Source of the DNA: Paractinoplanes brasiliensis
GTDB lineage: Bacteria > Actinomycetota > Actinomycetes > Mycobacteriales > Micromonosporaceae
Reading direction: 5' to 3'
Assembly: GCF_004362215.1 (NCBI RefSeq)
Contig: NZ_SNWR01000001.1
Location: 6,368,001-6,432,000, forward strand
DNA: 64,000 bases
Shown piece after piece: positions 26,112 to 35,402 of this stretch. A program made the position numbers and the translations under genes. Numbering within the stretch: the first letter of the stretch is position 1; each line of letters begins with the position of its first letter. A model generated the notes under the pieces. That model made no database searches and was not told the origin of the DNA. It saw nothing but the letters and a program-made list of their open reading frames with translations.

Positions 26112-26448
26112 TGCCGGTCCTCTCCCGCGTCCTCCGAGTGTCGACCGCCAGGGTCACCGCGCGCCCTATCCCGGGCCTACGACGTCGCGCCATAGCATTT
26201 CTGTAGGGCGACCGGCCACAGTCACCGCGGGCCCGCCGGCACGATCCCGAACCAGCGGGCCGCGGCATCCGCGAACCCGGCGCGAAGTCGAGCAGGACGC
26301 CGGCGCCGGCACGCCCGCACATGCCGTTCGGCCCCTCCCTCTACCGGGGCGGGTTCACTGATCGGTCAAAGTTTTATTTGACAAGTAAATGTGATGTTGG
26401 AAAGGGTGACATCGAAGCCGATCACTAGGATGTTTCGAAGGGACGAAG
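26112..26448. promoter_or_regulatory. Intergenic region holding the third operator module and a palindrome
   Basis: No credible gene. The GT2-proximal part holds plus heptamers CCTATCC (26165) and CCTACGA (26176), 11 bp apart, and minus heptamers GCTATGG (26190-26196) and CCTACAG (26201-26207), also 11 bp apart, with a 7-bp inner gap. The distal part is AT-rich and serves the secreted-protein gene. It has a perfect GTCAAA-N6-TTTGAC palindrome (26365-26382) that overlaps a consensus TTGACA at 26378-26383. Confidence 0.6.
26365..26382 (+). promoter_or_regulatory. GTCAAA-N6-TTTGAC palindrome over a -35-like TTGACA
   Basis: A perfect 6-bp inverted repeat about 70 bp upstream of the small secreted-protein gene, in a locally AT-rich stretch. 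It is placed to act as an operator. No matching regulator is identified. Confidence 0.45.
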
Positions 26449-26799
26449 ATGCGCCTCATCGCCAAGCGAACCGCCGGCCTCGCCGCCACCCTGGTCACCG
26501 CGCTGTCAGTCACGCTGTCGGCCTCACCCGCGTCGGCCGCCGAGCCGGTCCGGAACCCCGACACGGGGCTGGTCTTCTACTCCTCCAACCCGACCCAGGT
26601 GGTCGGCCGGCAGGCCGCCCCGGACGACGTGTGCCGCCCGATCCCGGCCGGCGCGACCTGGGCGATCGACTGGTACAACGCCTTCCCCAACGGCGTCGGG
26701 GGCTACACCACCGCCGACTGCAGCGGCGCGCCGCGCTTCTACGTCGACTCGTTCCACAGCTGGCCGGCGAACTTCCTGCTGTCCTACAGGGCGCTCTGA
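26449..26799 (+). CDS. Small secreted protein of unknown function
   Basis: A 116-residue protein with a clear Sec signal peptide: Arg and Lys near the start, a hydrophobic core (AATLVTALSVTL) and a likely cleavage after ASA at about residue 31. The mature part of about 85 residues has two Cys (in DDVCRP and TADCSG) that could form one disulfide, and many Trp, Tyr and Phe. GGGACG lies upstream of the ATG. It has its own promoter region with a palindrome. I do not recognise the family; it may be an extracellular binding or inhibitor-like protein. Confidence 0.7.
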   Translation: MRLIAKRTAGLAATLVTALSVTLSASPASAAEPVRNPDTGLVFYSSNPTQVVGRQAAPDDVCRPIPAGATWAIDWYNAFPNGVGGYTTADCSGAPRFYVDSFHSWPANFLLSYRAL

Positions 26800-27093
26800 C
26801 CGCAGCCACTCGCTCATCGCCCGTTTCCGCCTGTCGAGGTTGATCTCGGCGATCGCGGTCTCCGGCGTCGTGCGCATGTGATCGGTGGCGAGCTCGCCGA
26901 TGCCCCTGGTGCAGCCACCGAAGTGGACGGACGGTTCGCTGCGCTGCGGCCGGAGCGTCCGGGGCAACCCGGCGTTCACCTCGGCGACCAGCTGACATTC
27001 GGGGTCGATGAAGGGAATCGTGGCGCGGCCGCGCATGGTGTCACGTCGATGCCAGGACCACGCACAGTGGACGGTTCGTGACACCATGAGCGG
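26800..27093. other. Intergenic stretch without a credible gene
   Basis: These 294 bp separate the secreted-protein gene from the STAND gene. Open frames on both strands are shadows or continue far into the neighbouring gene. I see no strong hairpin and no clear ribosome site before the GTG at 27094, so the STAND start is the least certain one here. Confidence 0.4.
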
Positions 27094-30000
27094 GTGCGGA
27101 ACACCGACGCCACAGCTCCGGCGGAGCGCGCCCAGGCCGGCATCCGCAGCTGGATCCGGCAGGCCGGCGCCGGCTTGCGCACGGCCACCCCGTACGGCAT
27201 TGTCGCGATCCTCGCCGCGTCGGCGGTCGCCCCGGTCGCCGGCGCCGCGCTCGGGGCGCCCGCCGAGTACGCGACCGCGCTCGACCAGCTCGGCGGCATG
27301 GGCAGCAATTACCTGTCCGACACGCTCGCCGCCGCGGCCCGCCGGCTGCGCGACGACGAAACCGGCCCCGTGGCTTGGCGTGAGGCGGTCGCCGCCGAGT
27401 TGCTCGCCCGGCTGGAGGCCGGCGACGAACAGGCCGCGGCGCTGCGCGACGAGGTGGCCGCGCTGCTGCACGAGGTGGACGCGGTCGGCGTCGCGCTGCG
27501 GGCCGCGGACGAGCGCGGGCAGCAGGCCCTGGCCCTGGTCTTCGGCGCGCTGGGCGAGGACGTCGGGCGGCTCCAGGTGCTCGCCGAGGACGCCGCGCAG
27601 ACGCTCGCGGACATTCAGCGGCAGCTCGCCGAGCAGGGACGCACGCAGCGCCAGCACACCGACCTGTTGCGGCAGTCGCTGGTCGCGGTGGCCCAGTTGC
27701 GCCAGGCGGTGCTGCGCGGCGTGCCGGAGCCCGACGCGGAGCCCGCAACCGGCGGTGCGGAACCGGGCGAGGCGGCCTCCCCGTATCCCGGTCTGACCAG
27801 TTTCCGTTCCTCCGACGCCCGCTGGTTCCGCGGCCGGGAGTCTCTGATCGCCGAGCTGCTCGGCCGGCTCAGCGAGCACCTGCTGGGTGGCCCGCCGGTG
27901 GTTGTCGTCGGGGTGTCCGGGGTGGGTAAGTCGTCGCTGCTGCACGCCGGGGTGCTCCCGGCGATCGCGGACGGCAGCCTCGGCGAGGACAGCGGCGCCT
28001 GGCCCTGGCTGGTGATGACACCCGGCTCCGCACCGCTGGCGGAGCTCGTGGGCCGCACCGCCGGTCTGGCGGACGCCGACCCCGCCCAGGCGCTGGCCGC
28101 CGTCCGCGACAACCCGGCCGGCTTCGGCGAGCTCGCGGCCAGGGCCGGCGGCGACGGCCGGCTGATCATCGTGGTCGACCAGTTCGAGGAGTTGTTCACC
28201 CAGTGCCCGGACCAGGCGGAACGCGCCGCGTTCGCGGCGGCGATGGCCGCCGCGACGCCCGCCTTGGTGCTGCTCGCGGTGCGGGCCGACTTCTATCCGC
28301 AGTGCACCGAGCTGGCGGCCCTGGTGCCGATGCTCGCCGGTCAGGTGGTGGCCGGCCCGCTGCGGACCGCCGACCTGCGCCGCGCGATCCGTGAACCGGC
28401 CACCGAGGCCGGCCTGACAGTCGAGCCGGGCCTCGAGGAGTTGCTGCTGACCGACCTCGGCGCGCCCGGCTATCAGCCGGGCGCGCTGCCGCTGCTCGCC
28501 CACGCCCTGCGCGCGACCTGGGAACGCCGCGAGGGCGAGACAATGACGGTCGGCGCGTACCGCCGGACCGGAGGGATTCGCCGTGCTGTCGCCGAGACCG
28601 CCGAGCACATTTACGCCGGTCTGGACGAGGCGGGCCGGGCAGCCCTTCGGGCGGCACTGCTGAGCCTGGTCACCATCGTGGACGATGTACCGGTCCGGCG
28701 TCGTTCCAGCCTGCAGGAGACCGAACTGACGGTGCTGCGCCCGATGATCGAGGCACGCCTGGTCACCACCGGCCGGGAAACCGTGGAGATCAGCCACGAG
28801 GCGCTGCTGACCGGCTGGCCCCGGCTGGCGTCCTGGCTGGTGGAGGCGCGCGAGGAGATCCTGCTGCGGCAGCGGCTCGGCCAGGCGGCCGCCGAGTGGA
28901 CGGCCTCGGGTGAGGACGCGGACGCGCTCTATCGGGGTGCGCGGCTCGCGACGGCGCGCGAGTGGGCCGCCGGCCGTGACGACCTGCCCGGCGTGCAGCG
29001 ACGTTTCCTGGCGGCGTCGGAGGCCGCGGCCCACGCCCACGAGATGGCGCAGCGGCGGACCAACCGGCGGCTGCGCCGGCTGGTGGCCGGGCTGGCGGTC
29101 GCCCTGCTGCTGGTGGTGACCGGCGCGGTGGTGGTGTGGCGCCAACGGGTCCAGGCCGACCTGGAACGCCGGGAGGCGACGTCGCGGCAACTCGCGGCGG
29201 AGGCCCGGACCGACTTCTGGAGCGATCCGGACCGGTCGGCCCGCCGCTCGCTGGCGGCATGGCAGTCCGCCCGTACGCGGGAGGCCCGCAGCGCCCTGCT
29301 TCAGGCCCAGCACACCGCGGTCGTCGGCCGACTCGGCTCCGAATCGGGCGCGTTCAGGGTCGCGGTGAGCGCCGACGGCCGCCTCGTGGCCGTCGGGTTC
29401 CAGGACGGGCGGGTCCAGTTGTGGGACAGCAGGAGCCAGCAGCGGGTCGGCCCGGAACTGCGTCACCCGGCCGACAGACAGGGCGGCACCGGCCCGAACG
29501 CCGACCGGCCGGCCAGGCTGATCTCACTCAGCTTCTCGCCGGACGGCCGGTTCCTGGCCGGCGGCTCGCTGGCGCTGGAGAACGGTGTCGCGATCTGGGA
29601 AGTGCCCAGCGGAACGCTGCATCGGACCTTTCCGGGGTTCGGCGCTGTCGCCTGGCTGCCGGACGCAACCGCTGTTCTGGCCAGGCGCCCCGACGTGAAT
29701 CCGGCCGGGCAGATCGGCGCCTGGGATCCGGCGGACGGCCGGGCACTCGCGTCGATACGCACCGGCGTGCCGGTGGTCCTCGACTTGGCGGTGAGCCAGG
29801 ACGGGAATCTCCTGGCAGTCGCCGGCGACGACACCGGCGAGATCATCCGTCGGGCCGACGGGCGCAGGCTCGCCGAGTTGGGATCGAAGGTGCACTCCGT
29901 CGGCTTCGCCGCCGACAACACCGTGTTCAGCGCCGGAGTGGACGGCCCGGTGCGGGCCTGGCGGCCGTCCACCGACTGGCGGCCGGTCACTTTGAACGAC

Positions 30001-31251
30001 GTGGGAACCGGTGACACGAACGCCCGTCTCGCGGTCAGCCACGACGGCACCGCGATCATCGGTGGCGACCGGCCCCGGGAGGTTCTTGCTCTCACCCTGG
30101 GCGGCCCTCGCCTGCCGGTGACCGGTTTCCCCAGCGTCCCGTCCGATCTGGCGCTCTCCGGTGACGACCGGCTGCTCGTCCTCGTCAGCCAGACCGCCCC
30201 GCCGCACCTCATCAGGCTCGGCGATCAACAGCTGCCGCACCCGCAGCTCGTCGGTCATCTCGCCTTCGACCCGGCCGGGCAGAGGCTCGCCACCGGCAGC
30301 AACGATCCGGCGATCAGGATCTGGGATCCGCGAACAGGGTCGCTGCGCGACACCGTCACCGTGCCCGGCGATGCCGACCCGCTGGGCCTGGCCTACGCGC
30401 CGGACGGTTCGCTCGCGGCCGCCTTCGCGGACGGCCGGATCCGGGTCTTCGACGCCGCCCACCGGCCACGTCGCACGCTGACGATCCCACCGGAGCTCTA
30501 CCCGGGGGACGTCGCCTTCTCACCGGACGGGTCGCTGCTGACCGTTCTGACGAGCCACCGCGACCCGGACGATCAGGGCACTTCGAAGATTCAGGAGCGC
30601 GACGACCCCGACGTCGCTGTCTGGGACGCCCGGACCCTCCAGCCGCGTGCTCCGCTGAAGCTGCCCGGACACATGTCCATCGCCCAGGCCTTCACCCCGG
30701 ACGGACGGTACCTGCTTGTCGGGTCGAACCGGAGCCCGGAGCGCGGCGGGCAAGACGCGGCGATCTGGCGGTACAGCCTGCCTGACCTGTCACTGGTCGA
30801 CCGGCGGGACATGCCGGGAAGCTCGGTGGTCGAGCTCGCGGTCAACCCGGACAGCACCATGGTGGCTCTCGCGCACGGGCGCAGCGCGCCGATCCTGCGC
30901 GTCGACGGGCTGACCCCCGCCGGAACCATCGGCGAACATCCCGTGCCGCTGTCCCGGGTGGCCTGGTCACCGGACGGCCGCACACTGGCCACCGCGACCG
31001 ACGACAACTCCGACTTCGCCAGGCTGTGGGACACCGGCAGCGGCAGCCTGCTGGCCGAGGTGCGCGCGAACGGCAGCCCGCACGGACCGATCGTGTTCTC
31101 CCCGGACGGCAGCACCTTCGTCGCCGGCACGGGGGACTGGACGGTCACGCAATGGCTCCTCGACCCGGACGACGCCGTACGGCGGGTGTGCGCCATGCTC
31201 GTGCCCGCCTCCCGGCACGGTGGCGAGGAACTGCCCGGCCAGTGCCGGTGA
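27094..31251 (+). CDS. STAND NTPase with WD40-like repeats and two hydrophobic segments
   Basis: A 1385-residue protein. A hydrophobic segment at about residues 32-55 is followed by an Ala/Leu-rich helical, coiled-coil-like region (about 60-215). The nSTAND1-type NTPase opens with SPYPGLTSFRSSDARWFRGRE near 229, with Walker A GVSGVGKSS near 272 and Walker B LIIVVDQFEELF near 355. After a helical arm (SHEALLTGWPRL) comes a transmembrane segment (about 660-682). The rest (about 740-1380) holds degenerate WD40 repeats recognisable by FSPDG, LWD and WSPDGRTLATA strings. Such proteins sense a ligand through the repeats and oligomerise. The N-terminal part is the presumed effector or anchor and matches no domain I know. 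The GTG start is tentative. Confidence 0.85.
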   Translation: MRNTDATAPAERAQAGIRSWIRQAGAGLRTATPYGIVAILAASAVAPVAGAALGAPAEYATALDQLGGMGSNYLSDTLAAAARRLRDDETGPVAWREAVAAELLARLEAGDEQAAALRDEVAALLHEVDAVGVALRAADERGQQALALVFGALGEDVGRLQVLAEDAAQTLADIQRQLAEQGRTQRQHTDLLRQSLVAVAQLRQAVLRGVPEPDAEPATGGAEPGEAASPYPGLTSFRSSDARWFRGRESLIAELLGRLSEHLLGGPPVVVVGVSGVGKSSLLHAGVLPAIADGSLGEDSGAWPWLVMTPGSAPLAELVGRTAGLADADPAQALAAVRDNPAGFGELAARAGGDGRLIIVVDQFEELFTQCPDQAERAAFAAAMAAATPALVLLAVRADFYPQCTELAALVPMLAGQVVAGPLRTADLRRAIREPATEAGLTVEPGLEELLLTDLGAPGYQPGALPLLAHALRATWERREGETMTVGAYRRTGGIRRAVAETAEHIYAGLDEAGRAALRAALLSLVTIVDDVPVRRRSSLQETELTVLRPMIEARLVTTGRETVEISHEALLTGWPRLASWLVEAREEILLRQRLGQAAAEWTASGEDADALYRGARLATAREWAAGRDDLPGVQRRFLAASEAAAHAHEMAQRRTNRRLRRLVAGLAVALLLVVTGAVVVWRQRVQADLERREATSRQLAAEARTDFWSDPDRSARRSLAAWQSARTREARSALLQAQHTAVVGRLGSESGAFRVAVSADGRLVAVGFQDGRVQLWDSRSQQRVGPELRHPADRQGGTGPNADRPARLISLSFSPDGRFLAGGSLALENGVAIWEVPSGTLHRTFPGFGAVAWLPDATAVLARRPDVNPAGQIGAWDPADGRALASIRTGVPVVLDLAVSQDGNLLAVAGDDTGEIIRRADGRRLAELGSKVHSVGFAADNTVFSAGVDGPVRAWRPSTDWRPVTLNDVGTGDTNARLAVSHDGTAIIGGDRPREVLALTLGGPRLPVTGFPSVPSDLALSGDDRLLVLVSQTAPPHLIRLGDQQLPHPQLVGHLAFDPAGQRLATGSNDPAIRIWDPRTGSLRDTVTVPGDADPLGLAYAPDGSLAAAFADGRIRVFDAAHRPRRTLTIPPELYPGDVAFSPDGSLLTVLTSHRDPDDQGTSKIQERDDPDVAVWDARTLQPRAPLKLPGHMSIAQAFTPDGRYLLVGSNRSPERGGQDAAIWRYSLPDLSLVDRRDMPGSSVVELAVNPDSTMVALAHGRSAPILRVDGLTPAGTIGEHPVPLSRVAWSPDGRTLATATDDNSDFARLWDTGSGSLLAEVRANGSPHGPIVFSPDGSTFVAGTGDWTVTQWLLDPDDAVRRVCAMLVPASRHGGEELPGQCR

Positions 31252-31374
31252 TCGCGGGCTCAGGACCGGGGAGGGTGGCGCGGCGGCCGGACGGTGACGG
31301 TGGCGCCCCCGCGTCCGGAGTTCGGACCTTCCCACTCTCTTAAGGTCGGCCCGTCGGCGGCCGATGTCCCGGGT

Positions 31375-32544
31375 ATGACGAGAATGCCGGTCGGAACGGC
31401 CCGCAGCAGCCACGAAGACGCCACCACCGCGGGGTCCGCCGCCGCCCGTGCGGCCCTGGCCGGGCTCGACGGCGCCGACCCCGACCTGGTGATCGTGTAC
31501 GCCTCGATCCGGTACGACCTGGCCGCGCTGCTCGCCGGCATCCGCGCCGTCACCGGGGAGACGCCACTGATCGGCGCCACGACCAGCGGGCAGTTCACCG
31601 AGGGCGAGTTCATCCCGCCCGGCCCGGCGGTCAGCGTGATGATCCTCGGCGGGGGCCGGTACCAGTTCGGCACGGCGGTCGTCGGCGGCATCAGCGACGA
31701 CACCGTCGCGGCCGGCCATGACCTGGCCCGGCGGGCTCTCGGCGCCGCGGGTCCGGCGACTGCCCCGCACGGCGCCCTGCTGGTGCTGGCCGACGGCATG
31801 GCGGGTGACATGCAGGGACTGCTCACCGGGATGCACCGGGTCACCGGCGCCCGGATCCCGGTGGTCGGCGGGGCGGCCGGGGACGACCGCACGTTCGCCG
31901 GCTCGTCGGTGTTCCACGGCGGCGAGGTGGTCGCCAACGGCGCCGTCGCGGCCTGGATCGGCTCGGAGCATCCCCTGCGCGTGGTGTCCGGGCACGGCTG
32001 GCAGCCCGAGGGCCTGCCCATGCTGGTCACCCGCGTCGAGGGGCAGGTGGTGCACGAGATCGACGGTCGCCCGGCCATCGAGGTCTACCGGGAGGTGGTC
32101 GTGGACGACGCCCCGGCCGCGGTGCCCGAGGGCGCCCGCGTCGACTGGCGCACAGCACACTCGTTCGGCCTGATCGAGCCGGACGGCACACAGGTCGTCC
32201 GGGGCGCGTACGTGGACGAGCACGGCGCCCTGCGGACCTTCACGCCGCTCCCGGAGTACTGCGCCGTGCAGATTGTCTCCGCCGACCAGCAGAGCCTGCT
32301 CGAGGTCATCGACGAGGTGGTCGAGGACGCCCTCAGCGACATCGCCGACCCGGCCGTGATGCTGACGTTCAGCTGCATCGCCCGGCTGGACCTGCTGCGC
32401 GACCGCGAGGGCGAGGAGGCCGCCCGGCTCCACAAGGCCAGCGGTTCCGTCGCCACGTTCGGCTTCTACACGTACGGGGAGTTCGCCCGGTCCGTCAGCG
32501 TGTCCGGGTACCACAACGCCACCATCACCGCACTGGCCCTGTGA
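31375..32544 (+). CDS. FIST domain sensory protein
   Basis: A 389-residue protein with an N-terminal FIST domain (DLVIVYASIRYD, PLIGATTSGQF, VVGGAAGDD) and a FIST_C domain in the last 150 residues (ending FGFYTYGEFARSVSVSGYHN). The ATG at 31375 gives the usual family length; an in-frame ATG at 31294 would add 27 unsupported residues. FIST proteins are thought to bind small ligands such as amino acids and pass the signal to neighbouring signalling proteins. The next gene, 13 bp downstream, makes or breaks cyclic di-GMP, so the two probably act together. Confidence 0.88.
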   Translation: MTRMPVGTARSSHEDATTAGSAAARAALAGLDGADPDLVIVYASIRYDLAALLAGIRAVTGETPLIGATTSGQFTEGEFIPPGPAVSVMILGGGRYQFGTAVVGGISDDTVAAGHDLARRALGAAGPATAPHGALLVLADGMAGDMQGLLTGMHRVTGARIPVVGGAAGDDRTFAGSSVFHGGEVVANGAVAAWIGSEHPLRVVSGHGWQPEGLPMLVTRVEGQVVHEIDGRPAIEVYREVVVDDAPAAVPEGARVDWRTAHSFGLIEPDGTQVVRGAYVDEHGALRTFTPLPEYCAVQIVSADQQSLLEVIDEVVEDALSDIADPAVMLTFSCIARLDLLRDREGEEAARLHKASGSVATFGFYTYGEFARSVSVSGYHNATITALAL

Positions 32545-32557
32545 GCGGGGAACACCG

Positions 32558-35218
32558 ATGGACAAGACAGCGTCCGAAGACGCGCTCAGGGAGAAGCTGG
32601 CGGGCGCCACCGCGGCCGCGGCCGACGCGTACCGGCAGACCTCGCGCCTGATCCGGGTGCTCACCGTGCTGGGGCAGCCGTCCTCGCCGACCGAGCTCGT
32701 GGAGCGCACGCTCGCCGTGCTGTCGCAGGTCTACGCCGCCGACGTCACCGTGTCGGCGCGGGTCGTGGCCGGCCGCCTCCAGCTCACCGGCAGCTGCGGC
32801 ATCCCCGAGGGCGACGCCGCGTACACCGACGGCTGGCCGCTCACCGGGGCCGGGGCGGAGGCCATCGCGGCCGGGCAGGCGATCGCGCGTACGGGATCCG
32901 CCCTTGACCCGGAGGCCGACTTCCCGCCCTCGCTCGCCGGCCTGGCGCCCGCCTCGGCCGTCTGGGTGCCGGTCGGCGAGAACGGCACGGCCGACGAGCT
33001 GCTGATGATGTTCCGCTCCCGCCCCGACGGCTTCCCCTCCGCCGACCTGCCGGTGCTGCGGTCCGTGGCCTCCCGGCTCCGGCTCGCGGTGCAGGCCCGC
33101 CGCCGCACCGCGACCGTGGAGACCCTGGCCACGCTCGGGCACCGCCTCACGAGCTACCTCGACCTGCCGACGCTGTTCGACCAGGCCGCGCGGCTCTTCC
33201 CGGGACTGGTGGGCGGGGTCGACGGCGGTGTGGCGACGATCGAGAACGGCGTCGCGACGCTCGCTGCGGCCACCGGTCACGACGTCCTGCCCGCCGGGTA
33301 CTCGCTGCCGTGCGAACAGATGTGGGGCTGGCCGGCCCTGAGCGCCGGTGAGACGTACACCGGCGTGCACACCGGGTTCCCGATAGGCGGTTCGGTGCTG
33401 GCGGTGCCGGTGATGCGCGACGGCAGCCCCACCGCCGTGCTGTACGCCTTCCGCCGCGACAGCGTGCCGTTCCACTCCGAGGCAGCCGAGGCGGGCACCT
33501 TCTTCGGCACGTACGTCGGCGTCGCGATGAACAACGCCGAGCTGTACCTGGCCCTGCAGGCGAGCGAGAACTCCCTGCGCCTGATCACCGATTCGATCAG
33601 CGACCTCATCGCGGTGGTCGACGACTCCGGTCGCTTCGTGTACGCGTCGCCGTCGTACGAGCGTGAGCTGGCGCTGCCGCCGGGCCGGCTGCTCGGTGCC
33701 CCGGTGACCGGCCTGGCGCACCCGAGCGACCGGGCCGCGGTCGCCGCCGCTCTGGCCGGCCCGGCGCACACCCCGACGATCGAGTACCGGTTGCTGACCG
33801 GCGACGACCGGTGGGTGTGGGTGGAGAGCGCCCTGCGCCCGGTGGTGACCGACAACACCGTCGTGCTGTCGTCGCGGGTGATCGACCGGCGTCGCCGTCT
33901 CGAGGACGAGCTGCGCCGGCGGGCCACCCACGACCCGCTGACCGGCCTGGCCAACCGCGCGCTCACCGCGGAGCGGCTCAACGCGGCGCTCGCCCGGACG
34001 GACGCCGCCGACCACGTCGGCCTGCTCTTCTGCGACCTCGACAAGTTCAAGGACGTCAACGACCGGCTCGGCCACGAGGCCGGCGACCAGCTGCTGGTGC
34101 AGGCGGCCGACCGGCTGCGTGGCTGCATGCGCGAGGGCGACCTGCTGGCCCGGTTCGGCGGCGACGAGTTCGTCGTCCTGCTCGACGGCGTCGCCGACCT
34201 GGACGGCGTCCTCGGCGTCGGCGACCGGGTCGTGGCGGCGATGGAGGTTCCGTTCACCCTGCTCGACGAGCGGGTCGAGATCTCGGCCAGCGTGGGCGGC
34301 GTGCTCGGCGTCCGCGGCCAGGCCGACCCGGCCACCATGCTGCGTGACGCGGACGCGGCCATGTACGCGGCCAAGCACGCCGGACGAGGCCGCGCCGAGG
34401 TGTTCGACGACGCCGCCTCCCGCCGCAGCCTGGACCGGCTCCAGCTCCGCTCCGACCTGGCCTTCGCGTCCGCCCGCGGTGAGCTGGCCGTGCACTACCA
34501 GCCGATCGTCGAGCTGCGCAGCAGCCGGATCATCGGGTTCGAGGCGCTCTGCCGGTGGCACCACCCCGTACGCGGCCTGGTGCCGCCGGACGAGTTCATC
34601 CCGCTGGCCGAGGAGAGCGGGGCCATCGCCGACATCGGCGAGTGGGTGCTGGGGCAGGCGTGCCGCCAGCTCGCCGAGTGGCAGCGGCTGCTGCCCGGGG
34701 ACCGGCTCAGCATCAGCGTCAACCTGTCGCCGGTGCAGCTGCAACAGGGGGATGCCGCCGCGCGTACGTTGAAGCTGATCGCGGACAGCGGCGCCGACCC
34801 GGCGGACGTGTGGCTGGAGACCACCGAGCACAGCGCCATCCGTGTCGACGTCAACGAGTTCGCCACCCGCCTGCGCGCGGCCGGCGTCCACTTCGCGCTG
34901 GACGACTTCGGCATCTCGTACTCCAGCCTCGACCATCTCAAGCGGCTCCCGGTCGAAACCGTCAAGATCGACCGCTCGTTCGTGGCCGGCCTGCCCGACA
35001 CGGCCACCGACCGGGGCATCGTCCGCGCCGTGCTCGCCATCGCGGAGTCGCTGAACCTGACCGTGGTCGCCGAGGGCATCGAGACGCCGGAGCAGCAAGC
35101 GGACCTGGTGGCCCTGGGCTGCCGGCTCGGCCAAGGCTACCTGTTCTCCCGCCCGGTGCCGGCGAACGAGGCGACGGCCTTGCTGCTCACCGGAGCCCGG
35201 CAGCCCTCCGCGGCGTGA
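32558..35218 (+). CDS. GAF-PAS-GGDEF-EAL cyclic di-GMP signalling protein
   Basis: An 886-residue soluble protein. Two GAF-like regions (about 25-190 and 195-335) precede a PAS domain (about 340-450, SENSLRLITDSISDLIAVVDDSG). The GGDEF domain spans about 455-620 and keeps FGGDEF near 532. The EAL domain runs from about 635 to the end, with FEALCRWHHP, the DDFGISYSSL loop and EGIETPEQ. Both catalytic signatures are intact, so it may make and degrade cyclic di-GMP, with the N-terminal sensors setting the balance. It pairs with the upstream FIST protein. In actinomycetes cyclic di-GMP controls development, which can influence secondary metabolism. Confidence 0.93.
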   Translation: MDKTASEDALREKLAGATAAAADAYRQTSRLIRVLTVLGQPSSPTELVERTLAVLSQVYAADVTVSARVVAGRLQLTGSCGIPEGDAAYTDGWPLTGAGAEAIAAGQAIARTGSALDPEADFPPSLAGLAPASAVWVPVGENGTADELLMMFRSRPDGFPSADLPVLRSVASRLRLAVQARRRTATVETLATLGHRLTSYLDLPTLFDQAARLFPGLVGGVDGGVATIENGVATLAAATGHDVLPAGYSLPCEQMWGWPALSAGETYTGVHTGFPIGGSVLAVPVMRDGSPTAVLYAFRRDSVPFHSEAAEAGTFFGTYVGVAMNNAELYLALQASENSLRLITDSISDLIAVVDDSGRFVYASPSYERELALPPGRLLGAPVTGLAHPSDRAAVAAALAGPAHTPTIEYRLLTGDDRWVWVESALRPVVTDNTVVLSSRVIDRRRRLEDELRRRATHDPLTGLANRALTAERLNAALARTDAADHVGLLFCDLDKFKDVNDRLGHEAGDQLLVQAADRLRGCMREGDLLARFGGDEFVVLLDGVADLDGVLGVGDRVVAAMEVPFTLLDERVEISASVGGVLGVRGQADPATMLRDADAAMYAAKHAGRGRAEVFDDAASRRSLDRLQLRSDLAFASARGELAVHYQPIVELRSSRIIGFEALCRWHHPVRGLVPPDEFIPLAEESGAIADIGEWVLGQACRQLAEWQRLLPGDRLSISVNLSPVQLQQGDAAARTLKLIADSGADPADVWLETTEHSAIRVDVNEFATRLRAAGVHFALDDFGISYSSLDHLKRLPVETVKIDRSFVAGLPDTATDRGIVRAVLAIAESLNLTVVAEGIETPEQQADLVALGCRLGQGYLFSRPVPANEATALLLTGARQPSAA

Positions 35219-35402
35219 CCGCCTCGGCCCGGTGCTGTAGAGACTGCACGTTCTGCTGTGCGTGGCGTGCTCGGTGACTCGGGTGAACGGCTCGCGGCCG
35301 CATTCGGCCGGGCTGCGCGCAGGAGCGGCGGATATTTGATTCGCTCGGGGAACTGGCATCGCGCCCTGACCCGGAGCGCTTGTCGGATTCCCACCACGGC
35401 GG

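Noticed and set aside
26800..27093. Small gene between the secreted-protein and STAND genes
   Set aside because: Frames are short or run far into neighbours; no ribosome site or domain supports one.
26524..29466. A 980-codon open frame on the minus strand
   Set aside because: It lies opposite the STAND gene and secreted-protein gene, has no known domain, and its composition is the usual antisense pattern of high-GC coding DNA.
27094..31251. STAND gene as a clear anti-phage system
   Set aside because: No effector domain, integrase or other defence gene is visible. Many actinobacterial STAND-WD40 proteins are regulatory. Kept only as a low-interest finding.
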